64,000 bases of DNA from JAIBJN01 sp963830885 (GTDB lineage Bacteria; Actinomycetota; Thermoleophilia; Gaiellales; Gaiellaceae): assembly GCA_963830885.1 (NCBI GenBank), contig CAWHOA010000015.1, forward strand, positions 1-64,000. Reading direction: 5' to 3'. Of this stretch, positions 9,427-17,412 are shown in pieces (positions within the stretch are counted from its first letter, which is position 1; each line of letters begins with the position of its first letter). Below the pieces are notes generated by a model. The model was not told where the DNA came from and did not search any database. It saw only the letters and a list, made by a program, of their open reading frames with translations. A program made the translations under genes and the position numbers.

Positions 9427-10257
9427 GTGGGGAAACGTCGATGGATGACCGCCTCCCTCGGAGCTCCTGTCGCGCGACTCCAACCACATCCGCAGGCCGA
9501 TGCGGGGTCGAGTGCAGTTCCCGCTCTCGAGGCGAGCCCGGGGAGCATTCCGGAGTCGATCGGCGACAGGCTGCCCACCTGGCATCCGACCGCGATCTAC
9601 GGGGTCGGGCTCCTGTCGTGCTACCTCGCTCTCTCAGCGGTGACGACCTTCGTCGGACTCGCACTCACCAGTTGGATCGTTCCGCTGGACGGTTTCGGGT
9701 CCTTCGACGCCAGGCCTGTGCAGTGGATGGCCGACCACCGGACCCCCTTCCTCGATTCCCTTTCATTGATCGGCTCGGAGCTCGCCGGCGGTTTTGTCAT
9801 TCCGGCGCTGATAGCGGTGGTCGTGATCATCTCGGCCTTGCAACGGCGATGGTTGCTCGCGGGATTCGTGCTTGCCGCGATCCTGCTCGAGTCGGCGACG
9901 TACCGGACGACGGTGTTCTTCGTCGAACGCGACCGTCCACACGTCGATCGACTCGAGGGACTCCCGGTCGACGCCAGCTTCCCCTCGGGTCACGTCGCGG
10001 CGTCGATCGCCGTGTACTCGGGCTTCGCGCTCCTTCTCACCTCACGCATGACGTCGACGCGCGCCAAGGCGCTCGTATGGGCCGTCGCGCTTGCGATTCC
10101 TCCGATCGTGGCGGTCTCGCGGATGTATCGAGGGATGCACCACCCGCTCGACACGATCGCCGGCGTTCTCATGGGGATCGCCGCGCTGACGCTGGCCCTG
10201 CTCCTCGCGCGTACCACGAGAGTGGTCGCCCGCAAGCGGGAGGCACGAGGAGCATGA
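9427..10257 (+). CDS. PAP2-family membrane phosphatase (second copy)
   Basis: About 276 residues from GTG 9427 (or 270 from ATG 9445). The PAP2 motifs are visible as FFVERDRPHV, ASFPSGHVAAS and SRMYRGMHHPLD; motif 1 lacks an obvious Lys. Six membrane segments follow a polar N-terminal tail of about 60 residues. The gene overlaps the downstream lipid-kinase gene by four bases (ATGA at 10254-10257), so the two are co-translated. A lipid kinase paired with a lipid-phosphate phosphatase suggests turnover of one phospholipid intermediate; that is inference. Confidence 0.92.
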   Translation: MGKRRWMTASLGAPVARLQPHPQADAGSSAVPALEASPGSIPESIGDRLPTWHPTAIYGVGLLSCYLALSAVTTFVGLALTSWIVPLDGFGSFDARPVQWMADHRTPFLDSLSLIGSELAGGFVIPALIAVVVIISALQRRWLLAGFVLAAILLESATYRTTVFFVERDRPHVDRLEGLPVDASFPSGHVAASIAVYSGFALLLTSRMTSTRAKALVWAVALAIPPIVAVSRMYRGMHHPLDTIAGVLMGIAALTLALLLARTTRVVARKREARGA

Positions 10258-11138
10258 CGACCGTCGCTGTAGTTGCGCACGCCGGCAAGACGTTCGGCGG
10301 CGGGCTGCTCCAGCTCCGACGTGAGCTCGAGCGTCAGGGCGTTTCGGACCCGCTCTGGTACGAAGTGCCCAAGAGTCGCAAGGCCCCCAGTCAGTTCCGT
10401 CGGGCGATCAAGGAGGGCGCAGAGCTCGTCTTCGTCTGGGGAGGGGACGGGACGGTGCAGCGGTGCATCGACGCTCTCGATGGAGCCGATGTCCCGATCG
10501 CGATCGTTCCGGCCGGCACCGCCAACCTCCTGGCGTCGAACCTGGACATCCCGAAGGACATCGAGCAGGCCGTAAGCGTCGGCCTGCACGGAGCGCACCG
10601 GACGCTGGATGTCGGCCTCATCAACGGCGAGCGCTTCGCCGTGATGGCCGGGGCCGGATTCGACGCGCTCATGATCCGCGAGGCCGACGGCGGTCTCAAG
10701 GATCGATTCGGCCGGGTGGCCTACGTCTGGACCGGCGTGAACCAACTTGGCCGCAAGCCGTTCGAAGCGAGCATCGAGGTTGACGGCTCGACATGGTTCA
10801 AGGGCAAGGCGAGCTGTGTCTTGCTCGGGAACTTCGGGGAGCTGTTCGCCGGCGTCGAAGCGTTCGAGGATGCACGTCCCGACGACGGCATGCTGGAGCT
10901 CGGAGTCGTGACCGCCGACAGCGTCCTCGACTGGATGCGGACGATTGGACGCACGGCGGTTGGAGCTTCGAGCGCGTCTCCTTTCGTCCAGGTCACCAAG
11001 GCGCGTTGGGCCAACGTGCAGTTCGACCGCAAGGTCCTGTACGAACTCGACGGCGGCGACCGCAAAGAGGTGAAGAAGCTCGCCATTGAGATCGAGCCGG
11101 CCGCCGTCGACGTGTGCGTTCCGGTGGGTTCGTCATGA
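10254..11138 (+). CDS. Diacylglycerol/lipid kinase family protein
   Basis: A 294-residue protein with the DAGK catalytic signature GGDGT at residues 63-67 and the downstream PAGTANLLASNLDIP (86-100) that contacts nucleotide and lipid. Members phosphorylate diacylglycerol, sphingoid bases or undecaprenol-like lipids; the exact substrate is open. Start ATG 10254 is fixed by a GAGG ribosome site (10247-10250) and the 4-bp overlap with the PAP2 stop. Its own stop overlaps the next gene in the same way (ATGA at 11135-11138), giving a three-gene translationally coupled unit. Confidence 0.93.
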   Translation: MTTVAVVAHAGKTFGGGLLQLRRELERQGVSDPLWYEVPKSRKAPSQFRRAIKEGAELVFVWGGDGTVQRCIDALDGADVPIAIVPAGTANLLASNLDIPKDIEQAVSVGLHGAHRTLDVGLINGERFAVMAGAGFDALMIREADGGLKDRFGRVAYVWTGVNQLGRKPFEASIEVDGSTWFKGKASCVLLGNFGELFAGVEAFEDARPDDGMLELGVVTADSVLDWMRTIGRTAVGASSASPFVQVTKARWANVQFDRKVLYELDGGDRKEVKKLAIEIEPAAVDVCVPVGSS

Positions 11139-12091
11139 GCACCGCCGCAAAGGTTCCCGAGACGTGGGAGCTCACCGGTGATGACGCTCGCAAGACGCTC
11201 ATCGACACCGGGCGCTGGCAGCTGCTGAAGGATTCGTTCGTCCGGCTGCGAGCTGCGGATGGGTTCAGCCACTGCCGCTCGCTGGCATTCGTCACGTCGC
11301 TCGTGCTCGTTCAGGGGCTCATCGCGCTGGTCGGCTTCGCCGCCGCGTTCGGCGACGTGCGCATGAGCGGTGAGATCGTCGCTGCCATCCAAAGCGCCGT
11401 ACCCGACCCCGCCGGCCGACTGCTCACCGACGCGGTCGCACAAGCTCGCGGCGTCGGTGCAGCGGATCGGTTCGTTCCGTTGCTGTTCGGCCTGATCGGC
11501 ACGCTCGTCACGGGGTCGACAGCGATGGGTCAGATCGAACGGGGTTTCAACCGCATCTACGGCATCGAGCGTGATCGTCCGACGCTCGAGAAGTACGGTC
11601 GCGCCTTCGTTCTCGCGGTCGGCGCGGGAAGCTGCCTGGCAGCGGCGTTCCTTGTCCTCGCGTTCGGGCGCCAGAGCGAAACCACGGGGGGCTTCCTGCG
11701 AACGACGTGGCCGTACTTTCGCTGGCCGCTCGCGCTCGTCGTGGCGACGCTCGCCCTTACGGCGATTTTGCGGTGGTCGCCACATCGTCGCCAGCCCGCG
11801 TGGTCGTGGCTCGGGTTCGGCGCCGCCCTCTGCGTCGCCGGGTGGGTGCTCGTGACCGTCGTGCTCGGAGCCGCCCTGAGTCTGAGCTCCTCGTTCGGCG
11901 AGACGTACGGCCCACTCGCAGGGATCGTGGCCCTTCAGTTCTGGACGCTGCTCTCGGCAATCGCGATCTTCTTCGGCGCTGCGGTGGCAGCTCAGCTCGA
12001 GGCGGTCCGGGCGGGTGCGCCGAAGCCCCGCGCATCGTCGGCACAAGAGCCGGCCGTCCGAGCTCACGAGCCGACGTTCGACACGTCGTAG
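11135..12091 (+). CDS. YihY/BrkB-family membrane protein
   Basis: A 318-residue membrane protein. Family features are a polar N-terminus, DSFVRLRAADGFSHCRSLAF (equivalent of the BrkB 'D..t.aAaLAyy' segment), a re-entrant-looking RFVPLLFGLIGTLVTGSTAM, GQIERGFNRIYGI, and a final pair of helices ending in FFGAAVAAQLEAVRA. About six transmembrane segments. The family was once called ribonuclease BN and later virulence factor BrkB; the real activity is unsettled. Coupled by a 4-bp overlap to the lipid kinase upstream. Confidence 0.88.
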   Translation: MSTAAKVPETWELTGDDARKTLIDTGRWQLLKDSFVRLRAADGFSHCRSLAFVTSLVLVQGLIALVGFAAAFGDVRMSGEIVAAIQSAVPDPAGRLLTDAVAQARGVGAADRFVPLLFGLIGTLVTGSTAMGQIERGFNRIYGIERDRPTLEKYGRAFVLAVGAGSCLAAAFLVLAFGRQSETTGGFLRTTWPYFRWPLALVVATLALTAILRWSPHRRQPAWSWLGFGAALCVAGWVLVTVVLGAALSLSSSFGETYGPLAGIVALQFWTLLSAIAIFFGAAVAAQLEAVRAGAPKPRASSAQEPAVRAHEPTFDTS

Positions 12092-12163
12092 ATTCGGCCC
12101 CGCGCCATCGGCGCCGGCGTTGCGCGTTAGGTTTGCACCAGCCACAGCGCGTGTCCCCCTCGC

Positions 12164-13846
12164 ATGTCACCTCTCTCGGGCGAGATCACGAACGAGCGGA
12201 ACCTGGAGGCCTCCGGGGTGGCCGACCTGCTCGTCGGCCCGCTCCTCCGCTACGTCGGAACTGAAACGGCGACGGTCTGGGTCGAGACGACGAAGCCGTG
12301 CGAGGTATGCGTGCTCGGGCACCGGACGCGCACGTTCCACGTCGAGGGGCATCACTATGCGCTCCTCGTAGTCGAAGGGCTCGAGCCTGGAACCACGACG
12401 CCGTACGAGCTCATGCTCGACGACGTTGTGGTCTGGCCGCGCGCCGACGAGGAGCGCCCGCCGCCGTGCATCCGAACGCGTAACTACGAGCGCGCCGTCC
12501 GCTTCGTCTTCGGCTCGTGCCGAGTCGGCGCACCCGAGGAACTCCCCTACACGCTTTCGTCTCGCGAGCACGAGCTCGGCATCGGGGTCGATGCGCTGTG
12601 GGCGTACTCGAAGAGTCTTCAGGAAGGAGTCGTGGACTGGCCGGACGCCCTGGTTCTTCTCGGGGACCAGATCTACGCCGATGAGGTGCCTCCGGAGACG
12701 GCCGCGTTCATCCGGTCACGACGCGACGGCGACGGAGCGCCGCCCGAGGAGGTCGCAAACTTCGAGGAATACGCGCACCTCTACCGCGAGTCGTGGTCGA
12801 ACCCCGACATTCGCTGGCTGCTCTCCACCGTGCCGTCGACGATGATCTTCGATGACCACGAAGTCCACGACGACTGGAACATCTCCGATTCGTGGATCGA
12901 GGAGATGCGGGCGAAGCCGTGGTGGCGGGAGCGCGTTACGAGCGCGTTCATGGCCTACTTCCTGTATCAGCACCTAGGGAATCTCTCGCCGCCCGAGATC
13001 GCCGCGGAATCGCTCTTCCACGACCTCCAACGCGACGACGACGGCGGCCCTCGCCTGAGAGAACGGGCTCGAGGCTGGGACGAGGATCGCGCCTCGAGTC
13101 GCTGGACGTACTACCGCGACTTCGGTCGTTCACGTCTTCTCGTCCTCGACTCACGCGCCGCGCGGATCGTCGTCGAGAACCGACGGCAGATGATGGCACA
13201 GGCAGAGTGGGACTGGATCGTCGAACACGCGCACGGCTCCTTCGATCACCTTGTCGTCGCGACGAGCCTCCCTGTCTTCCTTCCTCCCGGGATCCACCAC
13301 CTGGAGGCGTGGAACGAGGCGATCTGCGACGGCGCTTGGGGTGCACTCCTCCAACGGCCCGGTGAGTGGCTCCGACGCGCCGTGGATCTCGAGCACTGGG
13401 CCGCCTACCAACTCTCGTTTCGCCGACTCGTCGACCTGCTTTGCTCCGTCAGCCGAGGTCTCGGCGGCGACCCGCCCGCCTCGATCACGATTCTCAGCGG
13501 CGATGTTCACACGACGTCCATCGCGGACGTCGACCTGGGAGGCGCGTGCGGCTCGAGCCACGTTCGCCAGGTCGTGTGCTCCCCATTCCGGAACCCGCTG
13601 GAGTCGCGCGACCGGCGCGTCGTGAAGATGACCGCTTCGAGAGGAGCGGCGAAGCTCTTCGCGCGATTGGCTCGTCTCGCCGGCGTCGAGCCTACGGACG
13701 TCTCCTGGAAGCTCGCCACGCCACGAAGCTTCGAGAACTCGATCGGGCAGCTGGAGCTCGAGGGTCGAGCCGCGGTCGTGACGCTCCTTCAATCGGGGTC
13801 CTACCCTCGGTCGGACTTGCGCGTGACCTACTCGGACCGCAAGTAG
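12164..13846 (+). CDS. PhoD-like metallophosphatase
   Basis: A 560-residue protein with an N-terminal beta-sandwich (GPLLRYVGTETATVWVET, residues 25-42) and a PhoD-type catalytic domain. Metal-site motifs are FGSCR (116-120), GDQIYAD (167-173), FDDHEVHDDW (229-238) and GDVHTTS (about 447). No signal peptide or Tat motif is seen, unlike classical secreted PhoD, so a cytoplasmic place is possible. The substrate is probably a phosphodiester. It follows the PAP2-kinase-BrkB unit after 72 bp and may share its transcript. Confidence 0.9.
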   Translation: MSPLSGEITNERNLEASGVADLLVGPLLRYVGTETATVWVETTKPCEVCVLGHRTRTFHVEGHHYALLVVEGLEPGTTTPYELMLDDVVVWPRADEERPPPCIRTRNYERAVRFVFGSCRVGAPEELPYTLSSREHELGIGVDALWAYSKSLQEGVVDWPDALVLLGDQIYADEVPPETAAFIRSRRDGDGAPPEEVANFEEYAHLYRESWSNPDIRWLLSTVPSTMIFDDHEVHDDWNISDSWIEEMRAKPWWRERVTSAFMAYFLYQHLGNLSPPEIAAESLFHDLQRDDDGGPRLRERARGWDEDRASSRWTYYRDFGRSRLLVLDSRAARIVVENRRQMMAQAEWDWIVEHAHGSFDHLVVATSLPVFLPPGIHHLEAWNEAICDGAWGALLQRPGEWLRRAVDLEHWAAYQLSFRRLVDLLCSVSRGLGGDPPASITILSGDVHTTSIADVDLGGACGSSHVRQVVCSPFRNPLESRDRRVVKMTASRGAAKLFARLARLAGVEPTDVSWKLATPRSFENSIGQLELEGRAAVVTLLQSGSYPRSDLRVTYSDRK

Positions 13847-13908
13847 CGGCCCCCTTCGGCGACAGCTCCGTCGAAGGTGCTGCCGGCGGGCGATACCGGC
13901 CGAGCGGA

Positions 13909-13951
13909 TGGGCGGTGCTGGGCTCGAACCAGCGACCTCCTGCTTGTAAGG
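13909..13951 (-). repeat. Distal attachment site: 43-bp copy of tRNA-Val 3' half
   Basis: The 43 bases at 13909-13951 are identical to 19361-19403, the anticodon-to-3'-end half of the intact tRNA-Val(TAC) gene. Homology stops abruptly on both sides; after the shared GTAAGG the two copies read GAGAGG and CAGGCG. A truncated tRNA end in the same orientation as the whole tRNA 5.4 kb away is the classic footprint of site-specific integration into a tRNA gene. Confidence 0.9.
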
Positions 13952-14053
13952 GAGAGGCAATGGCGGCTACTGTCGCCTCGTGTCGCCCCGAACCGCTTGA
14001 ATCCTCGCGGTCAGTCCGGGTTCCCTGCCCCTAGCCGTCAGCAGGCGACCGCC

Positions 14054-14076
14054 AAACCTGACTAGAAACCTGACTA
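14054..14076 (+). repeat. Left pair of AAACCTGACTA direct repeats (putative arm sites)
   Basis: Two AAACCTGACTA copies begin at 14054 and 14066, 103 bp inside the left attachment repeat. The same 11-mer is paired at the right end in the same orientation. Position and pairing suggest arm-type binding sites for the lost integrase or its directionality factor; that role is inference. Confidence 0.6.
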
Positions 14077-14110
14077 GCTAGAGGGCCGTTTGGCGAAAAG
14101 GCAACGCAGC

Positions 14111-14317
14111 CTAGCCGCGCTGCTCTACGCCGTACTCGATCACGGGGGACTTAGATTCGTCCGTCAGGTTCTCAACGGCGGCGACGCATTTCGCCTTATC
14201 GGCGTATCCGTCTCCCGAGACAGCAATGACCCTGTGGTGAGGGCCAAGGAAACGCCAGCGCCAGTCCCGTTTCTCACCAGGACTCTGGTAGACGAGGAAA
14301 AAATACCCAGGGGTCAG
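14111..14317 (-). pseudogene. DUF1508 (YegP-like) protein lacking a standard start codon
   Basis: The minus strand encodes YFFLVYQSPGEKRDWRWRFL, then HRVIAVSGDGYADKAKCVAA and VENLTDE. This is the DUF1508 pattern (first strand, WRWR, I..SG.GY..K..C...I), a domain of unknown function that is common in bacteria. The stop is TAG at 14113-14111. No ATG, GTG or TTG precedes the conserved Tyr: an in-frame TAA lies shortly upstream, and only CTG 14317 could initiate. The missing start coincides with a GGGCCTGACCCC-type intergenic repeat that abuts the first conserved codon, so the 5' end was probably replaced. Confidence 0.6.
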
Positions 14318-14431
14318 GCCCAGAGGTTACAAGCACCACGCAGCGAGCGGAAAGGCGCGCGCCGATGAGCCGTCCGCCTTTCCCATGCCCCGACGGGATC
14401 CGTCCCTGGGAGGGACGTTCGGCCTTCGTGC

Positions 14432-14590
14432 TCATCGCCCGAACCCGGCGCCGCTCGCCCGCGCTAGCACGTCGGCCACCACGGCCGACTCATCGCGGCC
14501 GTCCCGCGAATAGCAGCGAAGCGTGAAGCCCGGATCTGAATGGCCAGGCTGGGCCGCGAAAGACCTGCTCGAGCCAGTCAAAAACCGTGG
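14432..14590 (-). pseudogene. Tyrosine recombinase (integrase) C-terminal remnant
   Basis: From about 14557 to the stop at 14434-14432 the minus strand reads AQPGHSDPGFTLRCYSRDGR and then DESAVVADVL. The GH-S-D-P-x-F-T-L-x-x-Y block is the end of the tyrosine recombinase catalytic domain, with the third active-site His and the nucleophilic Tyr. Just upstream, in another frame, is FDWLEQVF, which normally leads into this block, so at least one frameshift separates them. Further upstream no recombinase text can be recognised. It lies about 480 bp from the left attachment site and reads toward it, as expected for the element's own integrase. Confidence 0.6.
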
Positions 14591-14599
14591 CTAACCCGC

Positions 14600-15030
14600 C
14601 TCGCCTCCGTTGCGACAAGGCTGGGAGGGCGGGCGAGCCTGGCGCCCTGCCCTCCCCGGCCACCGCAGCACGCCGAACTGGCGGGGCGGGCCCGCGGAGT
14701 GACGGGCACCGACGGGACACGGCAAGCCCGCCGGCTGCGGCAACCGGAAGGGCAACCCCCGCCGGCGCCCGTCGACGAAAAGTTTTGCACAGCGCGGGGC
14801 GGTACCGCACGGGATTCGGACGCCGCGCCGCATCCGGCGCCCGCTACTCCCGTGGAGGGAAGGACGACCAGGAGCCCCCCACGGGACGACCCTCCGCTAC
14901 CCAGCAATCTGCCCCGATAGCGCGTGCGCAAAACGACCCCGTTTTTCTATGCCGAAAGGGCCTGACCCCGCCCCAGTCAGAAATCCCTCTCTAAAAGCGG
15001 GATGACGCCAGGTTTGGCAACTCGGAGGGT
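14600..15030. other. Gene-free GC-rich stretch inside the island
   Basis: No protein-like frame is seen on either strand; the long open frames here are arginine/proline-rich GC artefacts. It may be the decayed body of the integrase gene, but no motif supports that. It contains a GGGCCTGACCCC palindrome at 14957-14968, which is an inverted copy of the one at 14310-14321. Confidence 0.4.
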
Positions 15031-15035
15031 CTCTC

Positions 15036-15290
15036 TTGGGTTCATCTCGGCTTAGTACGTCTCAGCGCGGCTATGGCACTGCTCATCAGATGCGTCGGCG
15101 TCAGCTTGCCCCGCTTGTTGCCGCGGGCCTAATGAGGTGCGCCCGTTGCGGGGAGCCGATCGCGGCCGGGGCTCCGTGGGATCTCGATCATGCGCCGGAT
15201 CGAAGCAGCTACCTGGGCGTTTCGCACCAGTCCTGCAATCGCGGGGCGCCTTCGAGGGATCGGGCGCGGCGGGTGTCGCGGCGATGGTGA
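15036..15290 (+). CDS. Small HNH endonuclease-like protein
   Basis: An 84-residue protein with the phage-type HNH layout: RGYGTAHQMRRRQLAPLVAA, a CARCGEPI zinc pair, PWDLDHAPDRSSYLG holding the Asp-His catalytic core, then SHQSCNRGAPSR closing the zinc site. The proposed start is TTG 15036, with GGAGG 8-12 nt upstream; the first 10 residues are uncertain. Such proteins cut DNA near phage packaging genes or act in homing. It is the clearest phage-derived gene in the island. The C-terminus is short and basic. Confidence 0.75.
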   Translation: MGSSRLSTSQRGYGTAHQMRRRQLAPLVAAGLMRCARCGEPIAAGAPWDLDHAPDRSSYLGVSHQSCNRGAPSRDRARRVSRRW

Positions 15291-15345
15291 GTTCGGCGAT
15301 CATCCCCGTGTACCGGCCGCACGCTGCGCTCGCCGCCGAGGCCGC

Positions 15346-15563
15346 TCAAGCGGACTCTTCGCTGGCTTCGCTCCGGCGCATCGCCGCAGCGACCGCGTCC
15401 CAGTGCGCTGATAGCTCCTCCAAGGCGCGGGCGGTGGGCACCGCAGCTTCCTCCAGCCGCGTGTTCACCTTCTCGACGTCGCTCAGACGCTTCTCAACGT
15501 CGCGAGGCTCTGACCTAGAGCGCTCAGCTCTTGCGCAAGTACTTCACTCTCACTGGCGGCCAT
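15346..15563 (-). pseudogene. Small coiled-coil protein, frameshifted
   Basis: ATG 15563 opens MAASESEVLAQELSALGQSL and hits a stop after 26 codons. The next frame continues the same heptad-like pattern, RDVEKRLSDVEKVNTRLEEA, then RALEELSAHWDAVAAAM, to a stop at 15348-15346. The total length is 218 nt, so one base is missing or extra around 15500. Read as one, it is a 70-residue acidic coiled coil. It could also be two overlapping peptides or a sequencing error. No function is recognised. Confidence 0.4.
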
Positions 15564-15732
15564 GGTTCGGAACGGCCAAAGTCTAGTTGCAATTTGAACC
15601 AGCCGTCCCTACCGGTTCCTTGCCGTTCGACGCTCCGAGGTCGCGGGCGGTACCTCGCCACGTCGGCCACGCCCGTTGCAAGAGCAGACCGACTCGCCGT
15701 TGAGTCGGCACGTTCCTAACGAAAGGGATCAC

Positions 15733-15816
15733 GTGTCCTGGCTTTGGATCATCATCATCGTCATCATTGTGTTGCTCGTCGTTGGCTACTTTGGCCGGGG
15801 ACGCCTCTCTAGGTAA
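15733..15816 (+). CDS. 27-residue membrane peptide, copy 1
   Basis: GTG 15733 is preceded by GAAAGGG. The peptide has a Trp-x-Trp start (VSWLW), a run of Ile/Val/Leu long enough to cross the membrane, then GYFGRGRLSR, a positively charged end. The same cassette recurs at 18724-18807 with over 90 percent identity, and about 45 bp upstream is also conserved, including a GCCG-6 nt-CGGC hairpin. Duplication with conserved coding and leader sequence argues that it is expressed. It could be a type I toxin-like or membrane-modulating peptide; nothing proves a role. Confidence 0.6.
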   Translation: MSWLWIIIIVIIVLLVVGYFGRGRLSR

Positions 15817-15984
15817 CCGCGCCCCGTCTAGCTTCGTTTCGCCGCACGACTCCAGGCGCGCGGCGGAACCGGTAGACTTCGTAATGTCTTCTGGCTTAGA
15901 TTCCTCGCTCGCCAGGCGAACATGATCAAGGTGTTCGGTTTGTAGGCGGCTCGGTCGGGAGCAATCCATCGAAGGAGGCCACGA

Positions 15985-16317
15985 GTGGCCACCACCAGTC
16001 CTGAGTTCGCCACGCGGAGCATGGAGGATCGCAAGACGAGCATCCTTGTCCGCTTCACGGGCGAGCCTAGTGTGACTCCCGAGCAGTACGACGAAACGAG
16101 CCGCCGTCTTGAGAAGGCCGGCGACTGGCCGCCGAAGGGACTCGAGTACCACGTCGCCTTCGTTTCGGACGGGAAGTTCCGAGTCAGCGAAATCTGGGAC
16201 TCGCGGGAGCAGTTCGACGCGTTCGGCAAGCGCCTCATGCCGGTGCTGAGCGATGTTGGGATCGAGCTCTCGGGTGATCCGGAGATTCTCAAGATCCACA
16301 AGGTCGTCAAGCGGTAG
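15985..16317 (+). CDS. Antibiotic-biosynthesis-monooxygenase-like small protein
   Basis: A 110-residue protein from GTG 15985 with a good GGAGG ribosome site at 15974-15978. The pattern TSILVRFTGEPSVTPEQYDE, then LEYHVAFVSDGKFRVSEIWD and SREQFDAFGKRLMPVLSDVG, is that of a ferredoxin-like ABM/dimeric alpha-beta barrel fold: strand, helix, two strands ending in E.W.S, then a helix. Many such proteins are uncharacterised and only some are oxygenases. A hairpin terminator follows at 16359-16388, so it is probably a single-gene transcript. Confidence 0.75.
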   Translation: MATTSPEFATRSMEDRKTSILVRFTGEPSVTPEQYDETSRRLEKAGDWPPKGLEYHVAFVSDGKFRVSEIWDSREQFDAFGKRLMPVLSDVGIELSGDPEILKIHKVVKR

Positions 16318-16358
16318 ACGCCAGCGCGTCTCGCCACTTGTTCTGCTGTTACGGCGAG

Positions 16359-16388
16359 AAGGGCTCCAGGATGGTTTCTGGAGCCCTT
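16359..16388 (+). terminator. Intrinsic terminator after the 110-aa gene
   Basis: Perfect 11-bp inverted repeat (16359-16369 with 16378-16388; stem AAGGGCTCCAG) around an 8-nt loop, 41 nt after the stop codon of the 15985 gene. The T-tract after it is short. Confidence 0.6.
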
Positions 16389-16399
16389 TGGCGTGGCGG

Positions 16400-16820
16400 A
16401 GATTCTGGAGTCCGACCTCCGGGCCATAGCCTGATCCTCGCCGGGGCGTGGGGCAGGGTAGTCCTAGGGAGTCCTTGCGGCCCGCGCCTCGGCTTAGATC
16501 GGCGAGCGCCGTGGTTCCAATCACACAGAGCGGCTGCGGCTACCGCTAGATGCCACCACCAGGATCTTGGATGGAACGAACCTGGGGACGGCACCCGCCG
16601 GAGTCCATCCTTATCAGGAAAGTCCTTCCAGGCATGGGGGATAAAGTGGGGTAACTACGATTCGCGCGCCTTCGTCACCTGGAGTCCGGGGACGAGCGGT
16701 GCTACCTTCGCCGTATCGGGTGCGCCGCCCTTTTGGCGCTTCTACTCCTCCGCCGCGACGATCTGGTCTAGCGGCGCTCGAGAGGTCTCCGCTCCCGAGT
16801 AGTTCTCGACGAACGGGAGT
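16400..16820. other. Gene-poor stretch with one copy of a three-copy motif
   Basis: No convincing gene on either strand. At 16440-16495 lies a copy of a roughly 55-bp motif that starts GCCGGGGCG and contains GGGTAGTCCTAGGG. Other copies are at 19210-19264 and, inverted, at 23079-23137. The rest shows nothing recognisable. Confidence 0.4.
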
Positions 16821-16823
16821 CTC

Positions 16824-17216
16824 GTGTCCGAGTCGCTCGAGCGCCTCGCGCGCAACCAGTCCCTCTTCAGAGAGGTGAACGAGCGTATCCAGTACCTCGG
16901 CGAGGTGAACGAGCGTATCGGGTACTCCGCCGAAGGCGCCACGAGCGAGTTCGTCTGCGAGTGCAGTAGCACCGAGTGCATCTCCACAATCGAGCTGACG
17001 GTCGTGGAGTACGAGCGCGTCCGCTCTAACCCCACCTGGTTCGTGATCAAGCCGGATCACGACCTTGCTCAGATCGAGAGGGTTGTCTCCCGAGACGACG
17101 GGTTCGCGGTTGTCGAGAGGCTGATCCTCGAGGAGTACATGCAGGAGACCGATCCTCGTTCAGAACGTGCGGTGGAACAACCAAAACAGGATGCCCAAGG
17201 TGGTGTCCCTCGCTGA
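16824..17216 (+). CDS. Conserved hypothetical protein with CxC-x4-C segment
   Basis: A 130-residue protein from GTG 16824. Its core is a pattern often seen in uncharacterised actinobacterial proteins: N-terminal RNQSLFREVNERI, then EFVCECSSTECISTIELTVV, EYERVRSNPTWFVIKPDHD and ERVVSRDDGFAVVE. The cysteines may bind metal. There is an internal 10-codon tandem duplication: EVNERIQYLG followed by EVNERIGYSA, from an 18-bp repeat at 16872 and 16902. Homologues, as far as remembered, carry the unit once. The tail after about residue 110 is polar and may be island-specific. Confidence 0.72.
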   Translation: MSESLERLARNQSLFREVNERIQYLGEVNERIGYSAEGATSEFVCECSSTECISTIELTVVEYERVRSNPTWFVIKPDHDLAQIERVVSRDDGFAVVERLILEEYMQETDPRSERAVEQPKQDAQGGVPR

Positions 17217-17412
17217 CTACCTCTCCGACCGTTGCCGGTCGGCCAAGGTTCGCCACAACGAGGCGGTTGCGCACGTTCGGCGCATGGAGGAGCTAATCGA
17301 GCAAAGCGACCGCCGGCTGGTCGCGAGCGACCGCCAACTTCGACGCACCTATCAGTCGCTCCGCTCCTCAGGTAGCCATCGGAAGGATGGCACTCCGCCG
17401 AGCTCGCGCTGA
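17191..17412 (+). CDS. Small coiled-coil hypothetical protein
   Basis: Starting at ATG 17191, 26 bp inside the end of the previous gene, the frame gives MPKVVSLADYLSDRCRSAKV, then a helical AHVRRMEELIEQSDRRLVAS and DRQLRRTYQSLR. It is charged and heptad-like with a Ser/Pro-rich tail. No family is recognised. The overlap with the upstream gene and the plausible amphipathic pattern are the only support. Confidence 0.4.
   Translation: MPKVVSLADYLSDRCRSAKVRHNEAVAHVRRMEELIEQSDRRLVASDRQLRRTYQSLRSSGSHRKDGTPPSSR

Noticed and set aside
13877..14065. 62-codon frame reading CWARTSDLLLV
   Set aside because: Translation of the tRNA-Val fragment, a known kind of spurious protein.
14090..14368. 92-codon plus-strand frame
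   Set aside because: It is antisense to the DUF1508 sequence, which has family motifs; this frame has none.
14490..14931. Overlapping 80-120-codon minus-strand frames
   Set aside because: Pro/Arg/Gly-rich. Only the short FDWLEQVF and GHSDPGFTLRCY pieces look like real (integrase) protein.
16440..16560. tRNA reading of the three-copy motif (D-arm-like GGTAGTCCTA and GTTCCAATC)
   Set aside because: The anticodon stem and acceptor 3' strand do not pair.
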